Below are positions 1-5,478 of a DNA stretch of 14,799 nucleotides, piece after piece. Under the pieces are notes generated by a model. It made no database searches and was not told where the DNA came from. It saw only the letters and a program-made list of their open reading frames with translations. Origin of the DNA: Clostridiaceae bacterium. Its GTDB lineage: Bacteria > Bacillota > Clostridia > Oscillospirales > Acutalibacteraceae. Every line of letters begins with the position of its first letter. Position 1 is the stretch's first letter. Location: assembly GCA_904501705.1 (NCBI GenBank), contig CAJGCA010000042.1, forward strand, positions 1 through 14,799. The letters are read 5' to 3'. The translations under genes were made by a program, and so were the position numbers.

Positions 1-115
1 CCGCTTCCTGCACGACCTCAAAATTGATCTTATCCTCGGTGGTGTTCAGCTCCGCGGCGATGAGCGCGCGGGCCTCCTCCACGGAGGCGGCTTCTTTGAC
101 GATTTCTCTTGCCAT
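1..115 (-). CDS. jag: Jag/KhpB RNA-binding protein, N-terminal fragment
   Basis: Only the first 38 codons are present; the gene runs off the left edge. The ATG is at 115-113 and the peptide begins MAREIVKEAASVEEARALIA, then a stretch rich in Glu, Asp and Thr, as in the Jag_N domain found in front of the KH and R3H domains. Known family role: cytoplasmic RNA-binding partner of KhpA, linked to cell division, envelope growth and sporulation. The start is four bases after the yidC stop, and its GGAGG Shine-Dalgarno lies in the last yidC codons, so the two are probably translationally coupled. The call rests mostly on this yidC-jag context, because the RNA-binding domains are outside the window. 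Confidence 0.85.
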   Translation of the reverse strand, partial: MAREIVKEAASVEEARALIAAELNTTEDKINFEVVQEA

Positions 116-119
116 GTCG

Positions 120-1268
120 TTATTCCTCCACTTGTTCATCCGCCGCCAGAGTCTCCTGCGGGGCGTCTTCGGTCACGGTCTTTTTAGAAGCGGGCTTCTT
201 GCCGGCTTTTTGTGCGCGCTTTTCGTTCTCTTCCTGCTGACAAGCGGCCTGCTCGGCAAGACGAGCGGCTTTCAGACGCTCCTTATCCTCCTGCTTCTTG
301 CGTCGGCGCTCGGCGTATTCCAATTCCGCCTGCGCGCGGATCTTCGCAGGATTATACATCGTATTGAGCACCACCGACTGTACCAGAGCAAGCAGGTTGG
401 AGAAGATCCAGTAAACCGCCACACCCGCAGGCACGGAGAAGGAGATGACCAGCGACATCACCGGCATCATATACATCATCATATTGGGAGAGCAACCGCC
501 GGGCTGCTGAGGCTGCTCGGGCTGGCTGGCCTTGTTGTAATGCATCGACAAAAGACTGGTGAACAACGCCGTCACACCCGAAAGGATCGCGATGATCCAC
601 AGCCAGTTGGGAAGAATGCCGCTGTACGAGGGCTGCTGCAGCAGTGACACGCCGAAGACGCTGAACTGATCCTTCGTCTCCTTAAGCAGGTCCATCGTCG
701 CCGCGGCGTCAGCCTCGGACTTACCGCCATTGACGAGCGCGGCGTGGATCTTCTCCTCGTATTTGTCCACCTTCTCCATTAGGTTCATCTCACGGTAGTA
801 TGACTTTTCGGAGAAGCTGTTCTTATCTTTCTTTTCATCCCAAGTGCCGTCTTCCTTCATCGCCTCGACGACCGCGGTCGTGCAGGTGGTGATGTCGGCA
901 TCGGGCATCTGCTTAATGTACACAAGCGGCTTATAGATAACCGCAATAACGGAAAACAGCACCAGCATCTGCACGATCATCGGCAGACAGCCGCCGGTCA
1001 GGCTGACGCCCTCTTTTTCGTACAGCGCCTGCTGCTTCTCCGCCAGCTTCTGGCGGTCGTTGGCATACTTCTTTTGAATGCGCTCAAGACGCGGAGCCAG
1101 ACGCGCACGGTCTGCCGCGGACTTCTGCGATTTGATATTCAGCGGGAACATCAGCAAACGCACGAGCAGTGTAAAAACAAACAATGCCACGAAATAGTTC
1201 GGCAGCAATTCATAGATCCACCGCAGGACAAAGCCGAGCGGGGTCGCGAGAAAACTAAAAAGACCCAT
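120..1268 (-). CDS. yidC: YidC/Oxa1/SpoIIIJ-type membrane protein insertase
   Basis: Inserts proteins into the cytoplasmic membrane, alone or with SecYEG. The 382-residue product shows hydrophobic segments at about 23-44, 94-116, 219-243 and 262-303. The first contains the conserved positive residue (Arg37 in LLVRLLMFPL) that forms the hydrophilic groove of this family. A cytoplasmic charged hairpin (about 50-90) precedes TGGCLPMIVQ. There is no lipobox cysteine near the N-terminus, unlike Bacillus SpoIIIJ. The protein is longer than the usual 210-260 residues of Gram-positive homologues, owing to a charged insert of about 80 residues between the second and third hydrophobic segments and a Lys/Arg/Glu-rich tail of about 75 residues. 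GGAGG lies 10 bases before the ATG. Neighbours yidD and jag are the expected partners. Confidence 0.96.
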   Translation of the reverse strand: MGLFSFLATPLGFVLRWIYELLPNYFVALFVFTLLVRLLMFPLNIKSQKSAADRARLAPRLERIQKKYANDRQKLAEKQQALYEKEGVSLTGGCLPMIVQMLVLFSVIAVIYKPLVYIKQMPDADITTCTTAVVEAMKEDGTWDEKKDKNSFSEKSYYREMNLMEKVDKYEEKIHAALVNGGKSEADAAATMDLLKETKDQFSVFGVSLLQQPSYSGILPNWLWIIAILSGVTALFTSLLSMHYNKASQPEQPQQPGGCSPNMMMYMMPVMSLVISFSVPAGVAVYWIFSNLLALVQSVVLNTMYNPAKIRAQAELEYAERRRKKQEDKERLKAARLAEQAACQQEENEKRAQKAGKKPASKKTVTEDAPQETLAADEQVEE

Positions 1269-1287
1269 AATCTCATAGCCTCCAAAC

Positions 1288-1304
1288 CGTCGGGAGACCC
1301 GACG
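1288..1304 (-). repeat. Intercistronic hairpin before yidC
   Basis: A perfect 7-bp inverted repeat (CGTCGGG / CCCGACG, 3-base loop) lies between the yidD stop and the yidC Shine-Dalgarno. In the sense transcript an A-rich stretch precedes it and GGAGG follows almost at once. It could protect the downstream message, mark a processing site, or affect yidC translation. On the plus strand it is followed by a T-rich run, so it would also resemble a terminator for antisense transcription. The function is inferred only. Confidence 0.45.
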
Positions 1305-1313
1305 CGATTTTTC

Positions 1314-1574
1314 TTATTTTTTTCGCCGCCACGGAATGGGGAACTCCTCGGGTACGGGATCGTACCCGCCGCGGCAGAGCGGATTGCAGCGCAGGATGCG
1401 CCACAGGGCGAGACCGGTGCCTAAAATGACGCCGAAGCGCTCCAGCGCTTCGATGGCGTATGCCGAGCAGGTGGGCAAGAAGCGGCAAGCCGGCGAAGTC
1501 CTCGCGGAGATGTGTTTTTGATAAAAACGGATGAGGGCGATCAGCCAATTTTTCGGCAGATACCATTTACGCAT
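1314..1574 (-). CDS. yidD: YidD membrane protein insertion efficiency factor
   Basis: A small membrane-associated protein (86 residues) that assists YidC-dependent insertion. The family marks are clear: three cysteines in the CRFLPTCSAYAIEAL motif (residues 30-44) and the motif LRCNPLCRGGYDPVP (residues 61-75). An amphipathic N-terminal helix (LIALIRFYQKHIS) precedes them and the tail is basic. The ATG lies inside the last codons of rnpA, an 8-base overlap that implies translational coupling. The length and the position between rnpA and yidC are typical. No odd features were seen. Confidence 0.95.
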   Translation of the reverse strand: MRKWYLPKNWLIALIRFYQKHISARTSPACRFLPTCSAYAIEALERFGVILGTGLALWRILRCNPLCRGGYDPVPEEFPIPWRRKK

Positions 1575-1905
1575 CGTCGATCACACCCATCTGTCGCAGG
1601 TGGCTCTCGATAACGGGAGCAAGCTGCGTGCTTTTCATCGTGGTCAGGCGGGTGCGTGCGACAAACACGATGTCCCATCCGCCGATCTTTGAAAACTGCG
1701 GGCGAAACGCCTCGCGGATGACGCGACGGCATCGGCTGCGCACGACAGCCCTGCCCAATTTTTTGCCCGTGGTGATGCCGACGCGCGGCTCACCCAGCCG
1801 ATTTTTGCGCACGTAGGTGACAAGGGCCGGGTGTACCTGCGACCGACCGCGGTAATACAACGTGCGGAAGTCCTTGTTCTCCCGCAGGGTCAACCACGTT
1901 GCCAC
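1567..1905 (-). CDS. rnpA: Ribonuclease P protein component (start revised to GTG)
   Basis: Protein subunit of RNase P, which helps the RNA subunit bind and cleave the 5' leader of pre-tRNAs. I place the start at the GTG at 1905-1903. AAGGAGG lies 8 bases before it, and the product then begins MATWLTLRENKDFRTLYYRG, as RnpA proteins normally do, giving 112 residues. A longer reading from the ATG at 1965 would start inside the rpmH terminator loop and has no ribosome binding site. The conserved basic segment is GRAVVRSRCRRVIREAF (51-67). The usual Arg-Asn-Arg core reads Arg-Ser-Arg here. The gene overlaps yidD by 8 bases. It has no recognisable promoter of its own, so expression probably depends on read-through from rpmH. 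Confidence 0.95.
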   Translation of the reverse strand: MATWLTLRENKDFRTLYYRGRSQVHPALVTYVRKNRLGEPRVGITTGKKLGRAVVRSRCRRVIREAFRPQFSKIGGWDIVFVARTRLTTMKSTQLAPVIESHLRQMGVIDDA

Positions 1906-1949
1906 TGTCCCCGCCTCCTTGTCGTTTTTTGTGCTGCGTCCGGAGTAAG

Positions 1950-1978
1950 AAAAAAGGCCACACAACGGTGGCCTCTTT
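1950..1978 (-). terminator. Intrinsic terminator after rpmH
   Basis: On the minus strand a GGCCAC/GTGGCC stem with a 6-base loop, extendable through A:T pairs, is followed by six T residues. It begins two bases after the rpmH stop and ends about 45 bases before the rnpA start. It probably stops most rpmH transcripts and lets a minority continue into rnpA-yidD-yidC-jag. This would fit the much greater need for L34 than for RNase P protein. Confidence 0.8.
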
Positions 1979-1980
1979 GA

Positions 1981-2115
1981 TCAATAGCTCAGACGCGCTC
2001 TGCCTTTCGCTCTTCTGCGAGCCAAAACCTTACGGCCGTTGGCTGTTGCCATTCTCTTACGGAAACCATGTTCCATTTTGCGATGCCGCTTCTTGGGCTG
2101 GTAGGTACGAAACAT
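1981..2115 (-). CDS. rpmH: 50S ribosomal protein L34
   Basis: A 44-residue, very basic protein of the large ribosomal subunit. It starts MFRTYQPKKRHRKMEHGFRK and ends GRARLSY, with the family core RKRMATANGRKVLARRRAKGR. The length is exactly that expected for L34. The Shine-Dalgarno AAAGGAGG lies just upstream of the ATG at 2115-2113. It is the first gene of the leftward operon, with its own strong promoter and a terminator immediately after the stop. The position next to and divergent from dnaA is the standard arrangement at bacterial origins. Confidence 0.98.
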   Translation of the reverse strand: MFRTYQPKKRHRKMEHGFRKRMATANGRKVLARRRAKGRARLSY

Positions 2116-2189
2116 GTATACTCCTCCTTTCGTATCGGGGTGATGCTGCAGGAAGGAATAAACCCACTCATACAGCCTGACAATGACAT

Positions 2190-2219
2190 ATTATATACCA
2201 ACCAAATCCGAAAAGTCAA
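2190..2219 (-). promoter_or_regulatory. Sigma-A-type promoter of rpmH
   Basis: On the minus strand the -35 box TTGACT (2219-2214) is separated by 18 bases from a perfect -10 box TATAAT (2195-2190). Transcription would start near 2183, giving a leader of roughly 70 bases before the rpmH ATG. Near-consensus boxes suggest a strong housekeeping promoter, as expected for a ribosomal protein gene. Confidence 0.85.
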
Positions 2220-2364
2220 GGCAAATTTCCCGTTCTGTGCGGATTTTTTAAAATTATTTTTTCCGCTTGTGGTATATTCGCGTGAAAACCACCATATATT
2301 GTATTTTTCGGCGTTAAACGGGCAAATACGGCACCTTTATTTTCGCGATACCCTATACGGGCGA

Positions 2365-2404
2365 AATTTTTTCAACAAATAGCGTAAAAAGCGTTGAAAA
2401 AATT
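2365..2404. repeat. 12-bp inverted repeat over the dnaA -35 region
   Basis: AATTTTTTCAAC (2365-2376) and GTTGAAAAAATT (2393-2404) are perfect inverted copies separated by 16 bases. The right arm contains the -35 box TTGAAA of the dnaA promoter. The arrangement looks like an operator for a dimeric regulator, or a cruciform-prone AT element. The regulator is unknown. Confidence 0.6.
2367..2380 (+). repeat. 14-bp element shared with the mnmG promoter (dnaA copy)
   Basis: TTTTTTCAACAAAT occurs here and again at 12883-12896. This copy ends 13 bases before the dnaA -35 box; the other ends 12 bases before the mnmG -35 box. The same distance from two similarly built promoters suggests a common binding site or upstream promoter element rather than a chance repeat. 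Confidence 0.55.
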
Positions 2405-2422
2405 CTCGATTTATGCTACAAT
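2394..2422 (+). promoter_or_regulatory. Sigma-A-type promoter of dnaA
   Basis: The -35 box is TTGAAA (2394-2399), followed by a 17-base spacer and the -10 box TACAAT (2417-2422). TGC directly before it gives an extended -10 motif. Transcription would start near 2429, leaving a leader of about 65 bases. The -35 box lies in the right arm of a perfect inverted repeat, so the promoter may be regulated. No DnaA box was seen beside it, so classical DnaA autorepression is not evident. Confidence 0.8.
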
Positions 2423-2493
2423 TAGAGTTGTGATTATATTGCCTTTTTTCGGCGTTCATAGAACAAATGGAATGTTTGAGGAGTAGCAAAATT

Positions 2494-3819
2494 ATGGAAT
2501 CAATCAAACAAATTTGGGCGAGCGTAATGGAGGAGATTCTCAACTCCGGCATCAGCAGCATCGCCTATGACATCTGGATCAAATGTCTCGAGCCGCACGA
2601 CATCAAAGACGGCGAGATGGTGCTGTACGTCAACACTGAATGGCAGAAAAGCACGATCTTAAAAGAATACGGTGACGCCATTCAGAGTTGCCTGCAAAAG
2701 GTGCTCGGTGTACCGCTGGGACTGCGCATCCTCGCGCGCGACACCACCGAGGACATCGCACAGATGGACAAGCTGCCCATTGAGGGTAACGGTTTTCCTA
2801 ACACCGATGAGGAATTCACCTTTGACAACTTCATCGTCGGCTCATCCAACAAGTTTGCGCACGCCGCCGCGCACGCGGTCGCTAATCAGCGCACCAATCT
2901 GTATAATCCGCTGTTCATCTACGGCGGCTCAGGACTGGGTAAAACCCACCTGCTGTGCGCCATCTGCAAAGAAATACAGAAAAATAATCCTCGCGCGCAT
3001 ATTCTCTACACCAAGGGTGAGACGATGACCAACGAGCTCATTGCCGCCATCCAGAACGGTACGACGACCGAGTTCCACGCCAAATACCGTCAGGTGGACG
3101 TGCTGCTTGTCGACGATATTCAGTTTATCAGCGGTAAGACCAGTACGCAGGAGGAATTCTTCCACACCTTCGAGACGCTTCACTCGGGCGGCAAACAGAT
3201 CGTGTTGACCAGTGACCGACCACCGCGCGAGATTGCAACGTTGGAGGAGCGTCTGCGCTCCCGCTTTGAGATGGGTCTGCTCGCGGACATCCAGCCGCCG
3301 GATCTCGAGACCCGCATCGCCATCATCCGCAACAAGGCGCAGAATCTTGATTTGCCGCTGCAGGACGACGTTGCTGAGTACATAGCCAACCAGCTTCGCA
3401 GCAACGTCCGCCAGCTCGAGGGTGTGGTCAAGCGTATGCGCGCGCAGTATCTACTCGGCGGAGATCAGCCCAACCTCATTGCGGCGCAAAATGCCATCCG
3501 CGATATTCGCAACGACAACCAGCCGGTGCCGATCACCGTCGAACGCATCATCAACGAGGTTGCCCGCACGATGAGCGTGCAGCCGGAGGATATTCGCTCG
3601 TCCAAACACTCCGCACCGATCTCAAAAGCACGGCAGGTGGCGGCGTATGTGGTGCGCAGCATCACCAATCTGCCGATGAAGTCCATCGGTGACGAATTCG
3701 GCGGCCGCGACCACTCCACCATCGTCTACGCGATTCAGAAGGTAGAGAGCCAGATGGCAAAGGACACCGTTTATAAAAATATGGTGAACGACATTATTAA
3801 AAATATCAGCGAATCGTAA
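2494..3819 (+). CDS. dnaA: Chromosomal replication initiator protein DnaA
   Basis: AAA+ ATPase that binds DnaA boxes and opens oriC. The ATG at 2494 is chosen because GAGGAG lies 10 bases upstream; an in-frame ATG at 2467 has no such site. The product has 441 residues. Domain I is at about 1-80 (MESIKQIWASVMEEIL), followed by a short linker. Domain III has Walker A GGSGLGKT (144-151), Walker B LLVDDIQF (204-211) and a sensor/arginine region (RLRSRFEMGLLADI). Domain IV carries the box-recognition signature FGGRDHSTIVYAI near residues 402-414. The linker is short, as in many Clostridia. The gene is divergent from rpmH and followed by the oriC gap, the usual Bacillota layout. Confidence 0.99.
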   Translation: MESIKQIWASVMEEILNSGISSIAYDIWIKCLEPHDIKDGEMVLYVNTEWQKSTILKEYGDAIQSCLQKVLGVPLGLRILARDTTEDIAQMDKLPIEGNGFPNTDEEFTFDNFIVGSSNKFAHAAAHAVANQRTNLYNPLFIYGGSGLGKTHLLCAICKEIQKNNPRAHILYTKGETMTNELIAAIQNGTTTEFHAKYRQVDVLLVDDIQFISGKTSTQEEFFHTFETLHSGGKQIVLTSDRPPREIATLEERLRSRFEMGLLADIQPPDLETRIAIIRNKAQNLDLPLQDDVAEYIANQLRSNVRQLEGVVKRMRAQYLLGGDQPNLIAAQNAIRDIRNDNQPVPITVERIINEVARTMSVQPEDIRSSKHSAPISKARQVAAYVVRSITNLPMKSIGDEFGGRDHSTIVYAIQKVESQMAKDTVYKNMVNDIIKNISES

Positions 3820-3832
3820 TCGCACAATTATC

Positions 3833-3894
3833 GGTTATTCCACCGCCGACTCGCAGGGTCGGTGGGGAATAGCCACCCCTTTTATATTTTATAC
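3833..3894 (+). terminator. Hairpin and T-rich tail after dnaA
   Basis: A long stem begins GGTTATTCC at 3833 and closes at GGAATAGCC ending 3874. It has about 14 pairs with one bulge, two G:U pairs and a 7-base loop. ACCCCTTTTATATTTT follows. It starts 14 bases after the dnaA stop, so it probably terminates or attenuates dnaA transcription before the origin. The T-run is interrupted, so efficiency is uncertain; the element might instead be structural in oriC. Confidence 0.55.
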
Positions 3895-3921
3895 CTTATT
3901 TATATAGCATTTTTTATACCA

Positions 3922-3930
3922 TCTTCCACA
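3922..3930 (+). promoter_or_regulatory. Weak DnaA-box-like site
   Basis: TCTTCCACA differs from the consensus TTATCCACA at two positions. A further partial match, CATTCCACA, is at 3940-3948. These may be low-affinity sites at the left of oriC. Confidence is low because CCACA is common in such sequence. Confidence 0.35.
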
Positions 3931-4002
3931 ATTTTCTCACATTCCACACACATATTTTCACACGACGGTGAGAACTTTTTATTTTTTCCACTTTTCCATT
4001 TT

Positions 4003-4011
4003 TTATTCACG
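4003..4011 (+). promoter_or_regulatory. DnaA box candidate
   Basis: TTATTCACG matches TTATNCACA except at the last base. It points the same way as the box next to the DnaA-trio and lies in the AT-rich part of oriC. Confidence 0.5.
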
Positions 4012-4027
4012 AAAAGAAAAATTTTTT

Positions 4028-4036
4028 TGTGGACAA
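4028..4036 (-). promoter_or_regulatory. DnaA box, reverse orientation
   Basis: TGTGGACAA is the complement of TTGTCCACA, one mismatch from the consensus TTATCCACA. The same variant is known from the Bacillus subtilis origin. It sits 30 bases left of the box preceding the DnaA-trio and faces it. Confidence 0.7.
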
Positions 4037-4066
4037 AAAAATGGACGTCCGTAAGACGCAGCACCC

Positions 4067-4075
4067 TTTTCCACA
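4067..4075 (+). promoter_or_regulatory. DnaA box next to the DnaA-trio
   Basis: TTTTCCACA is one mismatch from TTATCCACA. It lies 12 bases before the CTA triplets, with a C-rich spacer between, which is the order of the basal unwinding system in Bacillota origins. The same nine-base variant in reverse (TGTGGAAAA) occurs three times upstream of mnmG. Confidence 0.75.
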
Positions 4076-4087
4076 AAATCACAGCCC

Positions 4088-4102
4088 CTACTACTACTAC
4101 TA
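4088..4102 (-). repeat. DnaA-trio (five CTA triplets)
   Basis: Five tandem CTA triplets follow CAGCCC. The complementary strand therefore reads 3'-GAT-5' five times, the DnaA-trio motif on which a DnaA filament assembles during strand opening (shown in Bacillus subtilis). The run is unusually regular, since natural trios are often degenerate. The location between a DnaA box and the AT-rich stretch supports the assignment. Confidence 0.85.
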
Positions 4103-4140
4103 AAAAATAAACATTTATATATCTTTTAATTTACTGTTAA
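4103..4140. other. DNA unwinding element
   Basis: Only 4 of the 40 bases at 4101-4140 are G or C. The tract begins where the DnaA-trio ends and stops at the dnaN ribosome binding site (AGGTGG, 4141-4146). This is where strand separation and helicase loading would be expected. It may also contain the dnaN promoter, but I could not pick out convincing -35 and -10 boxes. Confidence 0.75.
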
Positions 4141-4153
4141 AGGTGGTTTTACA

Positions 4154-5257
4154 ATGAACATCCTGTGTGACAAACTTGAACTCATCGAAGCGGTCGGTAC
4201 CGTACAGCGTGCCGTCGCATCCAAAGCGGCAATCCCCGCACTGGAGGGTATCCTCCTGCGTGCGCAAGGCTCCACTCTTTACCTGGCAGGCTTTGATATG
4301 GAACTGGGTATTACCACGACCATTCCCGCAACTGTGTGGGAGGCGGGTGAGTTCGTGTTGTCGGCACGGATGTTCGGCGACATCGTGCGTAAAATGCCGG
4401 GTGAGAGCGTCACCATCATCTCGGATGAAAAATACAACACCATCATCCGCAACGATGTGACGGAGTTTTCCATTATGGGTATGACCGCTGCGGATTATCC
4501 CGAAATTCCAAAGATTGAGGATGGCATCAGCTTCCCGCTGTCGCAGCCTGTGCTCAAGAGCATGGTGCGCCAGACCATTTTCGCAGTCGCCGCGCCCAAC
4601 GATCCCCGCCCAATCTACACGGGTACCCGTTTTGAAATCACCAATGACGAGCTGCGCCTCATCAGCGTCGATGGCTACCGTTTGGCGATGCGCAGTGAGC
4701 CTATCCGCAGTGAGGAGACCGCGGCATTTATCGTGCCTGGTAAAACGCTGCAGGAGATTCTCAAGCTGTTAAAGGAAGAGGACAAGACCTGCCACCTCGT
4801 GGTCGGCCGCCGTCATATTATTTTTGAAATCGAAGGATATGCGGTTATCTCCCGTTTGCTCGACGGCGAATTTATGGCGTACGATCGCATTATTTCGCCC
4901 GACGTGTCCTCGACAGTAACGGTCAATACACGTGCGTTTATGGACGCGGTGGATCGCGTGTCGCTGGTGATCAACGACCGTCTGAAATCCCCGTTGGTGT
5001 GCGAATTCCGCGATAACAGCATTAGCGTCTCCTGCACCACCCCCCTCGGCAGTGCGAACGACTCGCTGGCGGCCGAGATCGCAGGCGACGAAGAGGAAAT
5101 GGGCTTTAACTCCCGCTTCCTGCTGGATGCGCTCAAAAACAGCGAGACCGACGAGATACGCATTGAACTCGCCGGTGCGCTGAAACCGATGAAAATCCTG
5201 CCGAAGGAGGGCAATAACTTCCTGTTTCTTGTCCTTCCTGTGAGGTTGAAAAAATGA
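4154..5257 (+). CDS. dnaN: DNA polymerase III beta subunit (sliding clamp)
   Basis: Ring-forming clamp that tethers DNA polymerase III and many repair proteins to DNA. The 367-residue length matches the family (about 366-380). The start MNILCDKLELIEAVGTVQRAVASK and the first-domain segment SARMFGDIVRKMP are typical, as is the C-terminal FLFLVLPVRLKK (compare the common ending LILPVR), which forms part of the protein-binding pocket. The ATG follows AGGTGG by 7 bases. The stop overlaps the ATG of yaaA by four bases (ATGA), so the two are co-translated. It is the first gene after oriC and heads the replication operon. Confidence 0.98.
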   Translation: MNILCDKLELIEAVGTVQRAVASKAAIPALEGILLRAQGSTLYLAGFDMELGITTTIPATVWEAGEFVLSARMFGDIVRKMPGESVTIISDEKYNTIIRNDVTEFSIMGMTAADYPEIPKIEDGISFPLSQPVLKSMVRQTIFAVAAPNDPRPIYTGTRFEITNDELRLISVDGYRLAMRSEPIRSEETAAFIVPGKTLQEILKLLKEEDKTCHLVVGRRHIIFEIEGYAVISRLLDGEFMAYDRIISPDVSSTVTVNTRAFMDAVDRVSLVINDRLKSPLVCEFRDNSISVSCTTPLGSANDSLAAEIAGDEEEMGFNSRFLLDALKNSETDEIRIELAGALKPMKILPKEGNNFLFLVLPVRLKK

Positions 5258-5478
5258 GTAAACAAACCTTTAGACTGAACAGCGAATATATCCGCCTGGA
5301 TGATCTTTTGAAACTCACCGGTTGTGTGATGACCGGCGGGCAGGCGAAGATGATGATCCAAAGCGGCGAGGTCGCGGTGGACGGCGAAACCTGCCTGATG
5401 CGCGGTAAAAAACTGCGCGGCGGCGAGATCGTCACCATTCCAGCCGAGGGCGAGGAAATCACGGTTGACCGTCCGTAA
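5254..5478 (+). CDS. yaaA: S4-domain RNA-binding protein YaaA/RlbA
   Basis: A 74-residue protein consisting almost entirely of one S4 RNA-binding fold. The core runs from IRLDDLLKLTGCVMTGGQAK to the Gly-rich strand MRGKKLRGGEIVTIP. Genes of this type sit between dnaN and recF in most Bacillota; in B. subtilis the product (YaaA, also called RlbA) is linked to the ribosome. The exact role is not settled. The start overlaps the dnaN stop by four bases, with GAGG 8 bases upstream. Its end overlaps the recF start by 14 bases, a tight dnaN-yaaA-recF transcription unit. Confidence 0.92.
   Translation: MSKQTFRLNSEYIRLDDLLKLTGCVMTGGQAKMMIQSGEVAVDGETCLMRGKKLRGGEIVTIPAEGEEITVDRP

Larger units (their letters stand above)
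2116..2493. other. rpmH-dnaA divergent intergenic region
   Basis: This 378-bp AT-rich gap holds two divergent promoters, for rpmH (minus) and dnaA (plus). It also has an A/T-only tract at 2243-2262, a 12-bp perfect inverted repeat around the dnaA -35 box, and a 12-bp direct repeat TTTTTCGGCGTT at 2314-2325 and 2445-2456. I found no site within one mismatch of a DnaA box. The upstream half of a Bacillus-type bipartite origin is therefore not evident here. The short open frames in it have no ribosome binding sites and were not called. Confidence 0.8.
3820..4153. other. oriC: Chromosomal replication origin (oriC)
   Basis: The dnaA-dnaN gap is non-coding, very AT-rich, and ordered as in the unwinding half of the Bacillus subtilis origin. 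From left to right it has a GC hairpin, DnaA-box-like sites (clearest at 4003, 4028 and 4067), a short C-rich spacer, five CTA triplets and a stretch of about 10% GC before dnaN. A sharp change in gene orientation just upstream of dnaA agrees with bidirectional replication from here. The short open frames in this gap have no ribosome binding sites and A/T-driven composition. Confidence 0.92.

Noticed and set aside
24..647. 207-residue plus-strand frame with hydrophobic runs
   Set aside because: It lies antisense to yidC; its apparent membrane segments are complements of yidC codons.
1906..1965. Longer rnpA N-terminus from ATG 1965
   Set aside because: The start would lie in the loop of the rpmH terminator, has no ribosome binding site, and adds 20 residues not seen in RnpA proteins.
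2467..2493. Earlier in-frame ATG for dnaA
   Set aside because: It has no Shine-Dalgarno, whereas the ATG at 2494 has GAGGAG upstream and gives the usual DnaA N-terminus.
3862..4110. 82-residue open frame inside oriC
   Set aside because: A/T-driven frame with no ribosome binding site that would span the DnaA boxes and the DnaA-trio.
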